Shown here piece by piece: positions 12,790-23,289 of a stretch of DNA of 64,000 nucleotides. Each line of letters begins with the position of its first letter. Positions within the stretch are counted from its first letter, which is position 1. Under the pieces are notes generated by a model, which saw nothing but the letters and a program-made list of their open reading frames with translations, had not been told where the DNA came from and made no database searches. The position numbers and the translations under genes are program-made. This stretch comes from Diadophis punctatus similis (lineage: Eukaryota > Chordata > Lepidosauria > Squamata > Dipsadidae), in assembly GCA_023053685.1 (NCBI GenBank), contig JALIGW010000010.1, forward strand, positions 11,961,419 through 12,025,418, in the 5' to 3' direction.

Positions 12790-14300
12790 TCTGTTTCAGA
12801 AAGCTTTATACACACCCATTGGGGCCCCAGGCCAATTGCCAGATCCAAGTCTTTAGGCCCTTTTGGAAGATCAAAAGGATAAGTGTGAATCTCACCTCGA
12901 AAGGCCCAATGTTCCAGAGGATGAGAGCCATGGCAGAAAAGATTCTTCTTCTGGACCCCGCCAACTGGAATTCCTAGATTGATGGGGTCTGCAGCAAGCC
13001 TCTTCTGTCAGTATGGGTGGAGCAGGCCAATCTCACTGGAGTGAGATAGTTCCTCAAATACCCTGGACCCAAAACATAAAGGGCTTCTAAGGTAATAACC
13101 AAAACCTGAATTTGATCCAGAAGCAAACTGGCAACCACTGGAGCTTGCAGAATAGCGGTGTAACATGGGACACTCTAGGGACCTCAAGAACCTTCCAGCA
13201 AGCTGCATTCTGCACTACCTATAACTATGATGGCGAACCTATGGCACGCATGCCACAGGTGGCACACAGCGCCCTCTCTGTGGGCACGTGAGCCGTCGCC
13301 CTAGTTCAGCTCCACCGTGCATGCGCGCCTCCCGCCAGCCAGCTGATAGTCGGGTGTCGGGGGCACATGCGCAGGGGGCCTGTGGGGGGCTGCGCACATG
13401 TGTGGCAGGGCACACGCAGGGGGATGCATGCGTGGTGGTGGGGCACATGAATGGGAGGTGGGCGCATGCGTGGGGGCTGCGCACGCATTGCATTTTGGGG
13501 GTTCGAGTGCGCACGCATGCTTTGGGCACTCGTTCCAGAAAAGGTTAGCCATCACTGACTTATAGCTTCCAAATGCTCTTTGAGGTCAGCCCGATGTAAA
13601 GCAAGCAGGAGTCGTGAGTCTAGGAGAACCCCCCAAGTTGTGCACTGGGTCTGTCTGAGGCAGTGCCCATCAAGAACTAAAGATGTTAAACCCAAAAGTG
13701 CTTTTTCAAGAGGCAACTGGACTTTCCTGATTTTCTTTGAAGACGTCACTTCTCATCCAAGAAGGTTCTTCAGCTCTGAACAACCATGACCTGGATGACT
13801 AAGAATCTCATAGACATAAGGATGTTAAAGTCCTGGATCCTGAAACTCCACACACTCAAAAGCCACCCAGTCTTGCCAGGCTTAAGCCAAAGCCTGTTGT
13901 CCCCTATCCAGAGTCCACAGTTTCTAGGCACCGCAAGAGGGCAGCAGCAGCAGCATTTGGGTCACCAGGGATGGAGATATAAAGCTGAGTATCATCAGCA
14001 TACTGATGGTACCTCATACCCAGTGGCTTCATGTAGATGTTAAAAAGAAGCAGAGAGAGTACTGAGCCCTGCAGCATATCACAAAGGAACTCTGTGAGAA
14101 CAGAATTTGCAGCTCAAGCAAAAATGGCTAGGAGGACAATGTCCTGTGACTGAAGTGGAGGGAATGTGCCCCCAGTAACCTCAACAGAAACTTGTAATTG
14201 ACAGTGTCTCAACAAATTACCACTAAGATAATGAATGAGGCATTGTTTATCATTCATAGGCCAAGGAACAGTTAAGGATGAAATCAGTCAACTTCCTCAG
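12790..14300 (-). pseudogene. Old antisense L2-type LINE, split by a hAT element
   Basis: The plus strand reads as a worn reverse complement of the L2 RT ORF. Around 13080-13145 (AGGGCTTCTAAGGTAATAAC, then ACTGGCAACCACTGGAGCTTG) it matches the complement of the C-terminal LHWLPI...FKVL coding block seen in copy A. Around 13983-14045 (GAGTATCATCAGCATACTGA, then GGCTTCATGTAGATGTTAAA) it matches the complement of the YADDTQLY and FNIYMKPLG coding blocks. Order and spacing fit one element running right to left. Many indels and stops make it much older than the other L2 copies. A hAT element (13225-13557) sits inside; removing it rejoins the LINE sequence. Outer limits are approximate. Confidence 0.7.
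13225..13557. mobile_element. Non-autonomous hAT element
   Basis: The ends are inverted repeats: CTATGATGGCGAACC on the left and, reversed, CAGTGATGGCTAACC on the right. They are flanked by 8-bp direct repeats ACCTATAA (13217-13224) and ACTTATAG (13558-13565), 6 of 8 matching, which is the hAT target length. The interior is GC-rich with many GCATGCGC-like words and no transposase. The same family, at larger size, occurs at 39542-41787. Confidence 0.8.
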
Positions 14301-15048
14301 TGAATTTGGGATGAAACGGAGGCTGTGTGAGACATCTGGCAGTAGATTGTGGAGAAGAGCCAGAAAGTATTTGAAAAGTAGTTATAGTAAGTATGGAAAC
14401 TCAATTTCAAAATTGCTAAATTCTGTTATTTAAAAGAGAAATGTTGTTGCTAGTATAATAATAAGCAAAAGATATACAGAGTGCTTTCACTGAACATTTT
14501 CTTCTATTAATACATCTAATAATTTTGAAAATTCTAAAATAAGTAATTACTTAGTAAACTATAACTTATTAAATTAGTGAATGAACTTGTTTTTAGTCTC
14601 ACAAACCCAGTTGTTTTTTCTGCACTTTGTGTTGCCACTAAACAAACCTGAGTTTTCTCTCTATGTCTAAGCCTTCAATAATTGTCCTGTCATTACCTCA
14701 GTATCCTCTGTGCTCCTTACCTAACAAAGTAAAAACCCATGCCCTCTGCTTAATTTGCTCTATCGTTATTATTGGGAATCATAACACATGGTAGTGCATG
14801 AACTAATTATTTTCTTTCTGTAAATTCCTGTACTAAAGATTTTTTTAAAAATAAATCTTCCTATTTGCTAGATATGCGTGAGTAATTTGCATGAAATAAT
14901 AACTGCACAGGAATTTGGATAATAAGACAGTAATTCTTTATCCTGGCAGTTGTTAGCATACTGGTCCTTCAGGGTGAAAGACTTTTAAGTTCCAGTGATA
15001 AATCCTAGTCTGTTACCAAAGGATCAGTCTGGTCAAGTACTGTAACTA
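14301..15048. other. AT-rich sequence, nothing recognised
   Basis: No feature could be recognised. Confidence 0.45.
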
Positions 15049-15230
15049 ACAGAATAACAGAGTTGGAAGGGACCTTGGAGGTCTTTTAGTCCAACCTCCT
15101 GTTCAGGCAGGAAGCCCTATACCATTTCAGACATACGTTGTCCAATCTCTTCTTAAAAATTTATAGTGTTAGAACATTCACAACTTCTGGAGGCAAGTTC
15201 TTCCACTGATTAATTGTTCTGTCAGGAAAT
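15049..15230 (-). mobile_element. CR1 LINE 3' end fragment
   Basis: The plus strand starts with an AATAACAGAGTTGGAAGGGACC phrase split as the CR1 3' terminus in reverse, followed by GGAGGTC and TTTAGTCCAACCTCCTG, the same order as the ends at 50745 and 39380. The rest is the complement of the last ORF2 codons. It is 5' truncated and strongly diverged. Confidence 0.75.
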
Positions 15231-15959
15231 AGTAAGCAAATACTGTTTATTAGTGTTTACTACTTTTACTACTATCGTTATTGATATTAGGAGACAAAAA
15301 TATTTTTAAGCCATTTAAGGCAATCAGGATGAGTAAGAAAGGGATACAGCATAATCTTGAATACCTTCATAATGGAAGACAAGTGAGGGAAAGCAAAAAA
15401 CCATAGGTTGCTCCCATGATATGGAAATGTTTCTCTTCTGCAGGTGGAATCACGGTATGGAACAAAGGATGTCTATGAAGAGTAATGGCTCTGGATGGTT
15501 TCATTAAACTACAATCCATATATTGCTTTAGTGGATGTGGTGGAGGTGATCTGAAAGTTGTAAACTTAAGGCAAAAATTTTTTCCTGCCATGTCTTCCTT
15601 ATTATCCCAAAAACATGGGGGAAACAATGCTACTTTTTCACTGATGGTTAGCAAACCCGAATTATAAAGAGCAGCTTGCTGTAGTTTCCTGCTCTCCAGA
15701 GTGAATTGTGTGGGTATTAGTCTTGTTGTGAGCTGTCTCAACCATTTGGAAAAAGTTACTGGAACAGGAAACATGTCTCACAGAATACCTAATATTCAAA
15801 CAATTTTATTAAGTTGAAATTCTGAGGCATATTTTCTAGCCAAATAAGAAAAAAGTGGCTGGGTGAGTAGAGGCAGAAGAAAAGATGTTTTTTGCCTACC
15901 AACCACGACTCTCAGTAAGTCCCTGCATCAAACAAATATATATAGAAGATGTTTAGGGT

Positions 15960-16053
15960 AAGTATGTGTAAATATGGTATACCATCAAGAACCCCTCTCT
16001 GAGGGAAATGGGCAGTTAAGAAATAGGAAATATAAATAAAATAAATAAATAAG
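15960..16053 (+). mobile_element. L2-type LINE 3' tail
   Basis: A worn version of the L2 3' hairpin (CCTCTCTGAGGGAAATGGGCAG) followed by a ATAAATAAATAAATAA tail. Nothing coding precedes it. Confidence 0.45.
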
Positions 16054-16301
16054 GCATCAAGACCTGTGAAATTATTATGGCTAAATTTATGTTGATAATA
16101 TTATTATAAACATTGACCTTTGTCTTCTACATCTTTATCTATTTTTAAAATATACTGAATGTTATTTACATATAACCATGTTTTATCATTTTTATATTGT
16201 TGACATTAAGACTTTAGGAGTGCCATTTCATAATACATATTGCGGATGCTGCCTAAATTCCATATTGTCTTGAATTTGTTGCTAATTGATTGGAATAATG
16301 C
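16054..16301. other. AT-rich sequence, nothing recognised
   Basis: Short spacer between a LINE tail and a MITE; no feature recognised. Confidence 0.4.
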
Positions 16302-16309
16302 CTGCAATT

Positions 16310-16577
16310 CAGGGGTGAAATGCTCCCAGTTCGGGCGGGCCGGTTGGTCGTCGTAGAGCTGATAGTGATCGCAGCGCGAGGCGTCCCCCACCCACCGGGA
16401 TGCCGCCATTTGGGTTCTTTTACCCTCTGCGCATGCGCAAAGCATTCTGCGCATGCGCAGAGGGTAAAAGAACCCAAATGGCGGCATCCCGGCGGGTGGG
16501 GGAAGCCTTGCGCTGCGATCGCTATCGGCTCTACGACAACTGACTGGCCCGCCCGAACCGGGAGCATTTTACCGCTG
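16310..16577. mobile_element. Foldback hAT MITE
   Basis: The 268-bp element is almost a perfect palindrome: it starts CAGGGGTGAAATGCTCCCAG and ends in the near complement, CGGGAGCATTTTACCGCTG, with the centre near 16441 in a GCGCATGCGC-rich segment. Perfect 8-bp target duplications CTGCAATT flank it (16302-16309 and 16578-16585). The open frames visible on both strands are the same arm read twice and are not genes. The termini resemble those of the element starting at 31030. Confidence 0.93.
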
Positions 16578-16871
16578 CTGCAATTGTATTAAATCCAACA
16601 TAAATTTAAGGTGGAAAAGATACAATCAAATTCCAAACCATGCTGTATGGATAAAAAATGAATCACAAAAATTAAGATAGCTTAATTTAAACCTAAAGAC
16701 TTATCAAAAGATAAAATTATAAACCCTGCCATTGACAATCACAAACAGAAATGTAAAAAAACAAACAGGAAAGAAACATAAGGAAAGTCAGTGTGAAGAC
16801 CAAGATGAGAATGGCAAGGGATTTTCATATATATATGAAATTTATTTATTTTCATTTATCAGCAAAAAATG

Positions 16872-17020
<149 letters not shown>

Positions 17021-17101
17021 TTCTGAGGTTTTCGCGGGTGTTTGTATGTAGGTCTTTGGGTATTCGGGTTTTCTCCCGCGTGAAATTAGAAGTGTCTTGG
17101 C

Positions 17102-17140
17102 GACGTTTCGATGAAGTCTCATTCATCATCTTCAGGCTGG
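17102..17140 (-). ncRNA. Hammerhead-like ribozyme motif in Penelope 3' end
   Basis: On the minus strand CTGAAGA (17129-17135) fits the hammerhead CUGANGA core. It is followed by a 6-bp stem GATGAA/TTCATC (17122-17127 with 17110-17115), then GAAAC (17105-17109) and GTC (17102-17104) at the expected cleavage place. One U (17128) is unpaired before stem II and stem III is minimal. Penelope-like elements are known to carry hammerhead motifs in their terminal repeats, so context supports it; activity is not shown. Confidence 0.5.
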
Positions 17141-18290
17141 TGTCTTCTGCTTCCTGCTTCTAGGAGCAATGTGAGATTGCTGCTGTTTCTTCCTTTTAAC
17201 TGCCAGTGGAGGTTTGAACTGATAGGATGGGAGCTTGACTGTGTTCTGATTGGTTGGAGGTGTGTTCTGATTGGTTGGGGGCTTGGCTGTGCTCTGATTG
17301 GCTGGGGGGTTAGCTGTGCTCTGATTGGCTGGGGGTGTTCTTAGGTTAGTCTGACTTGCAGGGGCATTTGAGCTGGTGAGCTGCATTGCTGCTGTTTGGC
17401 TTCTGGTTCTTGGTCGTGCCACATCTTCATGGAGGGTGTCAGTTTGCTTCATGTATGGATTGGAGGGGTTTAAAGTGGTTAATGATGCAGCTGTAGTATG
17501 GCTTCTGGTTTGTGGTCGTGCCTCATTGGTGTGGGTTTGGGTTTGCTTATTGCGTGGATGTGTGGTGGTGACATCCTGTGTGGTTTTCGTGAGTGTGGGT
17601 CTGGTGTCATTCTTTGTGTTGGGGACTCGTTTGTCTATAAGGGCGGGTTTCCAAATGGCTGGTAGGCGGGAGGTGTCATCTCGTTTATTCATGCTGTGTG
17701 GGCATTTTTCTATCTCGATGGCTTCTCTGATTATTCTGTTGTAAAAGTGTTCAGTTTTCGCAATAGTTCTGGTCTTTTTAAAGTCGATTTCATGTCCTGT
17801 GGCTTTAAGATGTTGGACCAGGGAAGAAGTTGGTTCCTCTTTTTTGACTGTGTTCTTGTGTTCTTCAATGTGTGCACTTATTCTTCTGTTGGTTTGTCCA
17901 ATGTATGTGGTGGGACAGGCGGCGCATGGAATTTCATATACTCCTTGATTTTCTAACTCAATTTTGTCTTTTGTCTTTCTTAGGATGGTGGATATTTTTC
18001 GGTTTGTGCAGAATGCTGTCTTGATGTTGTGTTTGTGGAGGATCTTGCTGATTCTGTCTGTGGTGCCTTTTATGTATGGGAGGAGGGCTTTGCCGTTTTC
18101 TTGTTCTCTGTCTTGGATTTTAGTGGGGGTTTCTTTTTGGATTAGGTTGGTGATCTTATTTCTTTGGAATCCATTGGATGCTAGTACGTTAGTGAGAGTA
18201 TTTAGTTCGGTTTTTAGGTGTTGTTCGTCAGCTAGGCGTTTTGTTCTGGAGATGAGTGTCTTGGCTACGGAGTTGATCTCTGGCTCTCCT
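17132..18290 (-). CDS. Penelope-like ORF fragment with GIY-YIG endonuclease
   Basis: The open frame lacks a start of its own; a Met-initiated version would begin at 18412 in unrelated flanking sequence. From the first family-like residues ([18 protein letters not shown]) a linker leads to the nuclease: GVYEIPC near 17944, then [20 protein letters not shown], giving the GxY...YIG core, the conserved arginine and the C-x-x-C pair typical of Penelope endonucleases, ending around 17690. The tail is basic and rich in T, P, N and Q with a repeated PPANQ/PPTNQ unit, finishing [19 protein letters not shown]. In intact elements the nuclease nicks target DNA for the RT. Here the RT half is absent, so this piece alone cannot retrotranspose. 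Confidence 0.8.
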
Positions 18291-18339
18291 AAGCAAGTTC
18301 TCCACCATCCCGGAACTGCGCCTTGCCGAAAAACTCCCC

Positions 18340-19071
18340 AGTGCGAAGTTTTGGAGAACGATTTTGAAAAAAATAAACAAGCTTTGATAACTTTGGGGGA
18401 ATATATAGACAAGATTCAAAAGGACATTGCAAATTTTGAAACAGAGGTGTTAATGTCTCAATTCAGAAGTATGGAATTTGCTATAAGAGTGAGGGGCCTG
18501 AAAGAGGGAAAATATGAAAATTTGAAAGGAAGGATGGTGGAGGCCCTGGAGCAGGTGTCTGGAATGTCTAAAGAGGAACTGGCTATGCAAATTAATAAGA
18601 TATATAGAGTCAATTCTTGGTATGCAAAACAAAAACATTTGCCAAGGGACATTGTAATATATTTTACCACAAGAGCTTTACGGAATAAAATTACACAGGC
18701 GACTTTCAAGAATAATCTTCAGGTAAATGGCCAGGAAATAATGATATGGAAAGAAATCCCTTCTAAAATGCTTAAAGCCAGAAAAGATTATACCTTCTTG
18801 GTTGATGAGTTTAAAAAAATGAAAGTTACAATATAAATGGGATGCACCAACAGGAGTAGTCGTGAAATTTTTGGGAAAAAGATACCGGCTCAATACAATA
18901 AAGAAAGCTACCGAATTTTATGTCAACGTTTTAAAGGCTGATACATCCAAAATTCCAGAGGAAAGAAGTATGAAATTAACAGAGGAGGAGAAGAAAAAGC
19001 CACCCATATTTGATCAAATCGAAACAGTTTCAAAGATTCAAAGTGATTGGCAGAGCCAGGTAGATGCTTAA
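18340..19071 (+). pseudogene. L1 ORF1 protein fragment (RNA-binding)
   Basis: The frame reads EVLENDFEKNKQALITLGEY, a coiled-coil end, then MEFAIRVRGLKEGKYENLK, the start of the RRM domain, and later INKIYRVNSWYAKQKHLPRD with IVIYFTTRALRNKI, the classic L1 ORF1p C-terminal block. A stop occurs at 18836; the next frame (KFLGKRYRLNTIKKATEFYV to about 19071) continues the C-terminal domain, so a single frameshift or stop separates them. ORF1p trimers coat L1 RNA and act as a nucleic acid chaperone. The upstream Met-initiated extension from 17964 runs through antisense Penelope sequence and is not part of the gene. Confidence 0.75.
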
Positions 19072-20025
19072 AACGTGGAAAAGGAGATGGAGGATCGGGG
19101 TCAGCCGGGAGGCGAATAGACAAATCTAAAACTATTAAGTTACAAAAGGATGCAGTGATGAAACTTACAGCATGGACGGAGAGGCTATTTCTTCTCTTTA
19201 TTTCTTTTTTTATTATTAATATCTTTTAATGATTTATGGATGGAGAGGTTAATATGATTGTATTTCCTTTCTCTACTTTTTTTATATTATTAATATTTTT
19301 TAAAGATTCAAAAGTTTTCTGAAGCTAATAATTTGATATATTGTAATACTATGTCATTAATACTGTGTTGGATTTTATGATCAAATTTAGGGTCTTTGAA
19401 GTATAAGGGGTTAGTTTTAATATATTGGAATTAATAATTCGAAGAATAATTTGGATATTTGGGTGTTTTGAACGGGTATAAATACTTAATGTTTAGTTAT
19501 TGTTTATGTAATATTTATTTAAGTGATAGTGAGTTTTCAGGAAATGTTTTGTGTTGTAATTGATTGAAAGGGGGAGGAAAGATTCCCCCCCCTTTTTACT
19601 TCATTTTTGTTTCTCTCTTACTTCTATTTCTCTTTATTTTTATTTTTATTAGCCTATATATAGATTATATAAAAGATAGAGGTTTAGTGATGTAAATTAT
19701 GTGGTAGGATGTTTGATTAATATAATTACTTTTAAAAAATCTTTTTATTATTATTTTTTCTTTATTATTATTTGATTACGTTTTAAACAGTTTTGAATAA
19801 TTCGGAGTTAAAGACTTAAAAAAATGTGGAAATTAACAATTTCTTTCAACTTAATTTAAATTTATTGTTTTTTGAATATTATGCCCTGTACTTTCTCTGG
19901 GAAGTCCGGGGCGGGGAGGGGAGGAAGGGAAGGGGGTGGGTTGGGGTTAGGGGGAAGGGGGGGGGAGAAAAAAGAAAAATGTTTGTACTTTGTACTAATA
20001 AAACTTTTTCAATTTAAAAAAAAAC
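18340..20025 (+). mobile_element. L1-derived element with ORF1 but no ORF2 (HAL1-like)
   Basis: The left part codes L1 ORF1; the right end is a typical L1 3' terminus: a G-rich tract (about 19907-19970), then TTTGTACTTTGTACTAATAAA with a polyadenylation signal and an A-rich tail near 20017-20025. Between them (about 19240-19900) there is only AT-rich noncoding sequence where the 3-4 kb ORF2 should be. This is the architecture of mammalian half-L1 (HAL1) elements, which use RT from full L1s. The 5' end is truncated or begins in the 18291-18340 stretch next to the Penelope fragment. A deletion of ORF2 after insertion is the alternative. Confidence 0.65.
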
Positions 20026-20439
20026 CAAAAGTAACAATTTTTTATATTTCCTCTCCACAGTATTTAATAAAAATAAAAATAAAAACCCCATTCTCATAAG
20101 TCCCTTCATTCAGCACAGGTCCTTTTTGTTGCTCTGTATTTTCTTCCAATGCTTTTGAGGCCTAGTGAAGAGGACAGAACAAACCAAACACACCCACTAA
20201 CATACAAAAGCAAAACTGAAACCTTTTTCTTGTTACAATAGCAGCACCTCCTAAAGGAAGAAATGCATACTGTTCTTGCATTGGAGGGTTCAGTTTGTTA
20301 CCTAGGGCTTGCTTGTCCTCACTCAGTGCACAGAAATTAGAATAATCTGATATCATACATTTTTTTAGAAAAGATTTTTGAAAATATTTGAACACCCTGT
20401 CTTAAAATATTTTATTCATCATGTTAAAATAAAATATTC

Positions 20440-20565
20440 CACAATGTTTTTTTTTCTTTTTTCAATTTTTCGGAAAAAAACAAAAAAGCCTTCAGGAAAA
20501 AAAACGGTTTTTCCCCCAAATTTTCCCGGTTTTTTTCTGGGCCTTCACATCTCTAGCAAAAACTA
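20440..20565. repeat. Probable interspersed repeat fragment
   Basis: A run of alternating A- and T-tracts (CGGAAAAAAACAAAAAAGCC, CGGTTTTTCCCCCAAATTTT) ending CCTTCACATCTCTAGC. I remember similar phrases as a squamate repeat but cannot classify it. Confidence 0.3.
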
Positions 20566-20589
20566 CCCATTTAGGAAAATGGATTCAAA

Positions 20590-20735
20590 CTTATGACTGC
20601 ATGATTTGCTCAATGACCATCATAAAAATGGACATAAAATCAGATCCAGTCACATGGTATATCTCTTTATGATTTACAATCAAAAATTCTGATCCCAATT
20701 GTGGTTGTAAGTTGATGACTACAGCCAGCGAGTGA
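20590..20735. repeat. Dispersed squamate repeat, second copy
   Basis: Phrases such as CAAACTTATGACTGCATG and CCCAATTGTGGTTGTAAGT match the repeat type noted at 4465-4850 and its continuation at 21085-21150. Confidence 0.35.
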
Positions 20736-21154
20736 ACCATTAAAGACAATTTTCTCATACTTGGTTAGAATGGGGATATATATGATAATTCCATCTATGT
20801 CGTGTTCCTTTTTATTAACAGAGAACTCAGAACATAGTTTCTAACTAATCATAATAATCATGCAATGCAGTTCTATAGATTTGGTTCTACAACAAGAAAC
20901 TAGGAGAAAAAGGCAATAACTTTTCACAATAGAAAAATAGGAATAGAGCCATGGTTCCCAAACTTTTTCAGTCCACCGCCCCCTTGGTGCCACAAACTCA
21001 TCCTCAGTGCCCCCACCCCCACCCCCTTCAGGTGGGTGTGGCTTGGTGGTCAGGTGACTGGGTGGGCATGGCCAACTTGTAAAATGTGGTGAAACTCACT
21101 TAACAACGCTCTTGCTTAGCAACCAAAATTTTGGGCTCAATTGTGGTCATAAGT

Positions 21155-21223
21155 CTTTCTATCTTTCTATCTTTCTATCTTTCTATCTATCTATCTTTCT
21201 ATCTTCCTTCCTAACCATCTTTT

Positions 21224-21322
<99 letters not shown>

Positions 21323-21488
21323 CTTTCTTTCTTTCTCTGTCTGTCTTCCTTCCTTCCTACCATCTTTCTTTCTGTCTGTCTTCCTTCCCTCCTACCACCT
21401 TTCTTTCTGTCTGTCTGTCTTCCTTCCTTCCTAACATCTTTCTTTCCTTTCTTTCTTTCTGTCTTCCTTCCTTCCTAACATCTTTCTT
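21155..21488. repeat. (TTTC)n-rich microsatellite block
   Basis: TCTATC/TTTC units pass into a pure CTTT run (about 21220-21322) and then an interrupted TTCC/TCTG/TTTC mosaic in which an approximately 70-base unit ending CTAACATC or CTACCATC recurs. Confidence 0.93.
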
Positions 21489-21508
21489 TCACGGGAGCAC
21501 GTGGGCCC

Positions 21509-21655
21509 GGCCGGCGCTCGGCTTACCTTCCTGGCAAGGCTCAGAGACCGCCTGGCACGCCCATCCGCCGGTTCTCCACTTTCTGCCTGCCCTGCCGGCG
21601 GATGGGCGTGATGGGCTGTCTCTGAGCCTTGCCAGGAAGGTAAGCCGAGCGCCAG
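21509..21655. repeat. Palindrome 1 in the hAT interior
   Basis: GGCGCTCGGCTTACCTTCC on the left returns in complement as GGAAGGTAAGCCGAGCGCC near 21637-21655; pairing includes the GGCAAGGCTCAGAGA segment. Arms are about 60 bases with a short spacer. Confidence 0.85.
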
Positions 21656-21929
21656 CTAGGCCCACGCGCTCCCGCCATCTCCTGGAAAGTTCACGGGAAG
21701 TGGCGGGGGCGGAGCTGGGCAGGGCGGAGCCACTGGGGCAGCAGTGCCCGGTGAGGAAGGCTGGGCGGGGAGGCGCGACCGATTGTCTCATTGTCCCGTG
21801 GGGTGGATGGGCTGGAAGAAGTGCAGTTGAGCGGGGCCGGGGCAGCACAGCCTATTGTGCCTTCTCTTGCCCCGTTCTCCATCCCAGAGGGCCGCAGATC
21901 CCCCCGCCAATCCTCTGTAAAACCGCCCG

Positions 21930-22260
21930 CCCCATTTCTGCAAAGGCAGAGCCCTGCAGGGCGATCTAAAGAGGGGAGGGGGATGCTGTAGAAAAGGCCG
22001 TCTTCCACCCGTGCCTCCCGTGCCAGCTCTGCGGGACTTGGGGCTCTGAAGCAGCCCACTGACTTCCAACCCGGTGCCACGGTCCAAGATCTCAGAGTGG
22101 CACCGATGGTCGGCTGGGCAGTTGAGAAGCCAGTGGGCTGCTTTGGAGCCACAAGCGCCACGGAGCCGGCACAGGTGGAAGGTGGCCTTTTCTGCAGCAT
22201 CCCCCTCCCCTCTTTGGATCGCCCTACAAAGGGGGGGGTTCTGCCTTTGCAGAAATGGGG
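21930..22260. repeat. Palindrome 2 in the hAT interior
   Basis: Arms of about 160 bases centred near 22095. CCCCATTTCTGCAAAGGCAG on the left matches the complement of CTGCCTTTGCAGAAATGGGG on the right; the GAGGGGAGGGGGATGCTG and AGCAGCCCACTG segments also pair. Several mismatches show the arms have diverged. Confidence 0.88.
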
Positions 22261-22361
22261 TGGGTGCATGTGCAGCAGCCCCTCTCAGCGTCTGCATTTC
22301 CAAGGGCCGCCCGCCCACCCATTGGCCGTGCTGTGCCGGGCTGGACGCCGACCTTGGAAGG

Positions 22362-23001
22362 CAGGTGGTTCGCCATACCAGTAGCGACAGCTGGCTGGGG
22401 GACTGCCAGGAAGGCTGCGTAGAAGGCCGCCAAGCATGGCAGGGCTGCGGGGAAGGGAATAGGCTGCTACCCCCCTTCGCCACTGCCCCGACATGCTTTC
22501 CTGCCTTCCATGTGGCCTTCTGCTTGCCTGCCTTCGCAAGCTGGCCACGGGGACACCGGGAAGGCCCCGTGGAAGGCAGGAAAGCATGTCGGGACTGCAG
22601 GCCATGGGGAATGGAGTAGGAAAGGTAGGCTGGGATGGTGGGGGGTTGCAGGGGCAGCTAGGTAGGCCGCGACTTCACAGGCTTACCGGGCAGGCAGATC
22701 AGGAGTGCAGCGCTTCAGGCAGGCAAGCTGCAGAGCAGAGACTGGGTGGGGCAGGGTGAGTGACCAGCAACCGGGGTGTTGGCGAGGTGTCGGCAAAGCG
22801 AGTGCCCGTGTGGCAAAGGGGAACAAGTTATGTAGGCCGGGGGTGGGGTGGGTGGGCTGGAAGCGCCGAGTGGCAGGAAAAGCGTGGCGGGAAAAGCGGC
22901 GAGCAGGCAATTGGGTGGACATGGGCGGTGGGTGCACGGGGACAGGACCGGTTTGGTGGCATAGCCAGCCAGCTGTCGCTACCGGTATGGCGAACCACCT
23001 G
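22362..23001. repeat. Inverted repeat 3 with an inner palindrome
   Basis: CAGGTGGTTCGCCATACCAG...AGCTGGCTGG at the left end recurs as its complement at 22968-23001 (38-base arms). Enclosed is a shorter palindrome at 22487-22592 (CCCGACATGCTTTCCTGCC against its complement). The terminal CAGGTGGTTCGCC looks like a hAT terminus, but I see no 8-bp duplication, so an independent nested element is not established. Confidence 0.7.
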
Positions 23002-23289
23002 CCGCCCCCTTGCTCCTCTTAGCGCCCCCCTGCCACCACCCTTGCCTCTTAGCATCCCCCCTAAGTCATCCCACCGCCCCCCAGGGGGCGGTACCACCCA
23101 CTTTGGGAACCACTGGAATAGAGTCTCCTGCCCTGGGTCTGGCACAATTCATTAATGATTTGAAGTAACATGAAATGGTAAAATACCCATTTTTGTGGAT
23201 GATAGCAAACTAAATGAAGGCAAATATACAGTACGTGTCCCAGGATAATGTTGCAGGATCCAATCTGCTTGTCAGGAGTGAGTGAACGA

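Larger units (their letters stand above)
20949..23115. mobile_element. Large non-autonomous hAT element with GC-rich palindromic interior
   Basis: The ends are inverted repeats, CCATGGTTCCCAAAC on the left and the complement of CAGTGGTTCCCAAAG on the right, flanked by a perfect 8-bp duplication GAATAGAG (20941-20948 and 23116-23123). No transposase is readable. Inside are a dispersed repeat piece (21085-21150), a TTTC microsatellite, and then about 1.5 kb of GC-rich, CpG-rich DNA built from nested inverted repeats. Large open frames in that part appear on both strands because of the palindromes and the high GC content; they carry no recognisable domain and I do not treat them as genes. Confidence 0.85.

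Noticed and set aside
16206..16592. Nearly identical open frames on both strands
   Set aside because: The two arms of a palindromic MITE.
17964..18339. N-terminal extension of the L1 ORF1 frame
   Set aside because: The stretch is antisense of the Penelope-like ORF, which is the better-supported coding strand.
21112..21969. Long plus-strand open frame of 285 codons
   Set aside because: Its first half is translated TTTC microsatellite and the rest is palindromic GC-rich hAT interior; no domain.
22362..23001. Separate nested hAT element inside the 20.9-23.1 kb hAT
   Set aside because: Terminal inverted repeats exist, but the flanking 8-mers (TTGGAAGG and CCGCCCCC) do not match, so nesting is unproven.
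21489..23155. Overlapping open frames on both strands in GC-rich DNA
   Set aside because: High GC removes stops and the palindromes make both strands alike; no family resemblance, and the whole is bounded by hAT ends.
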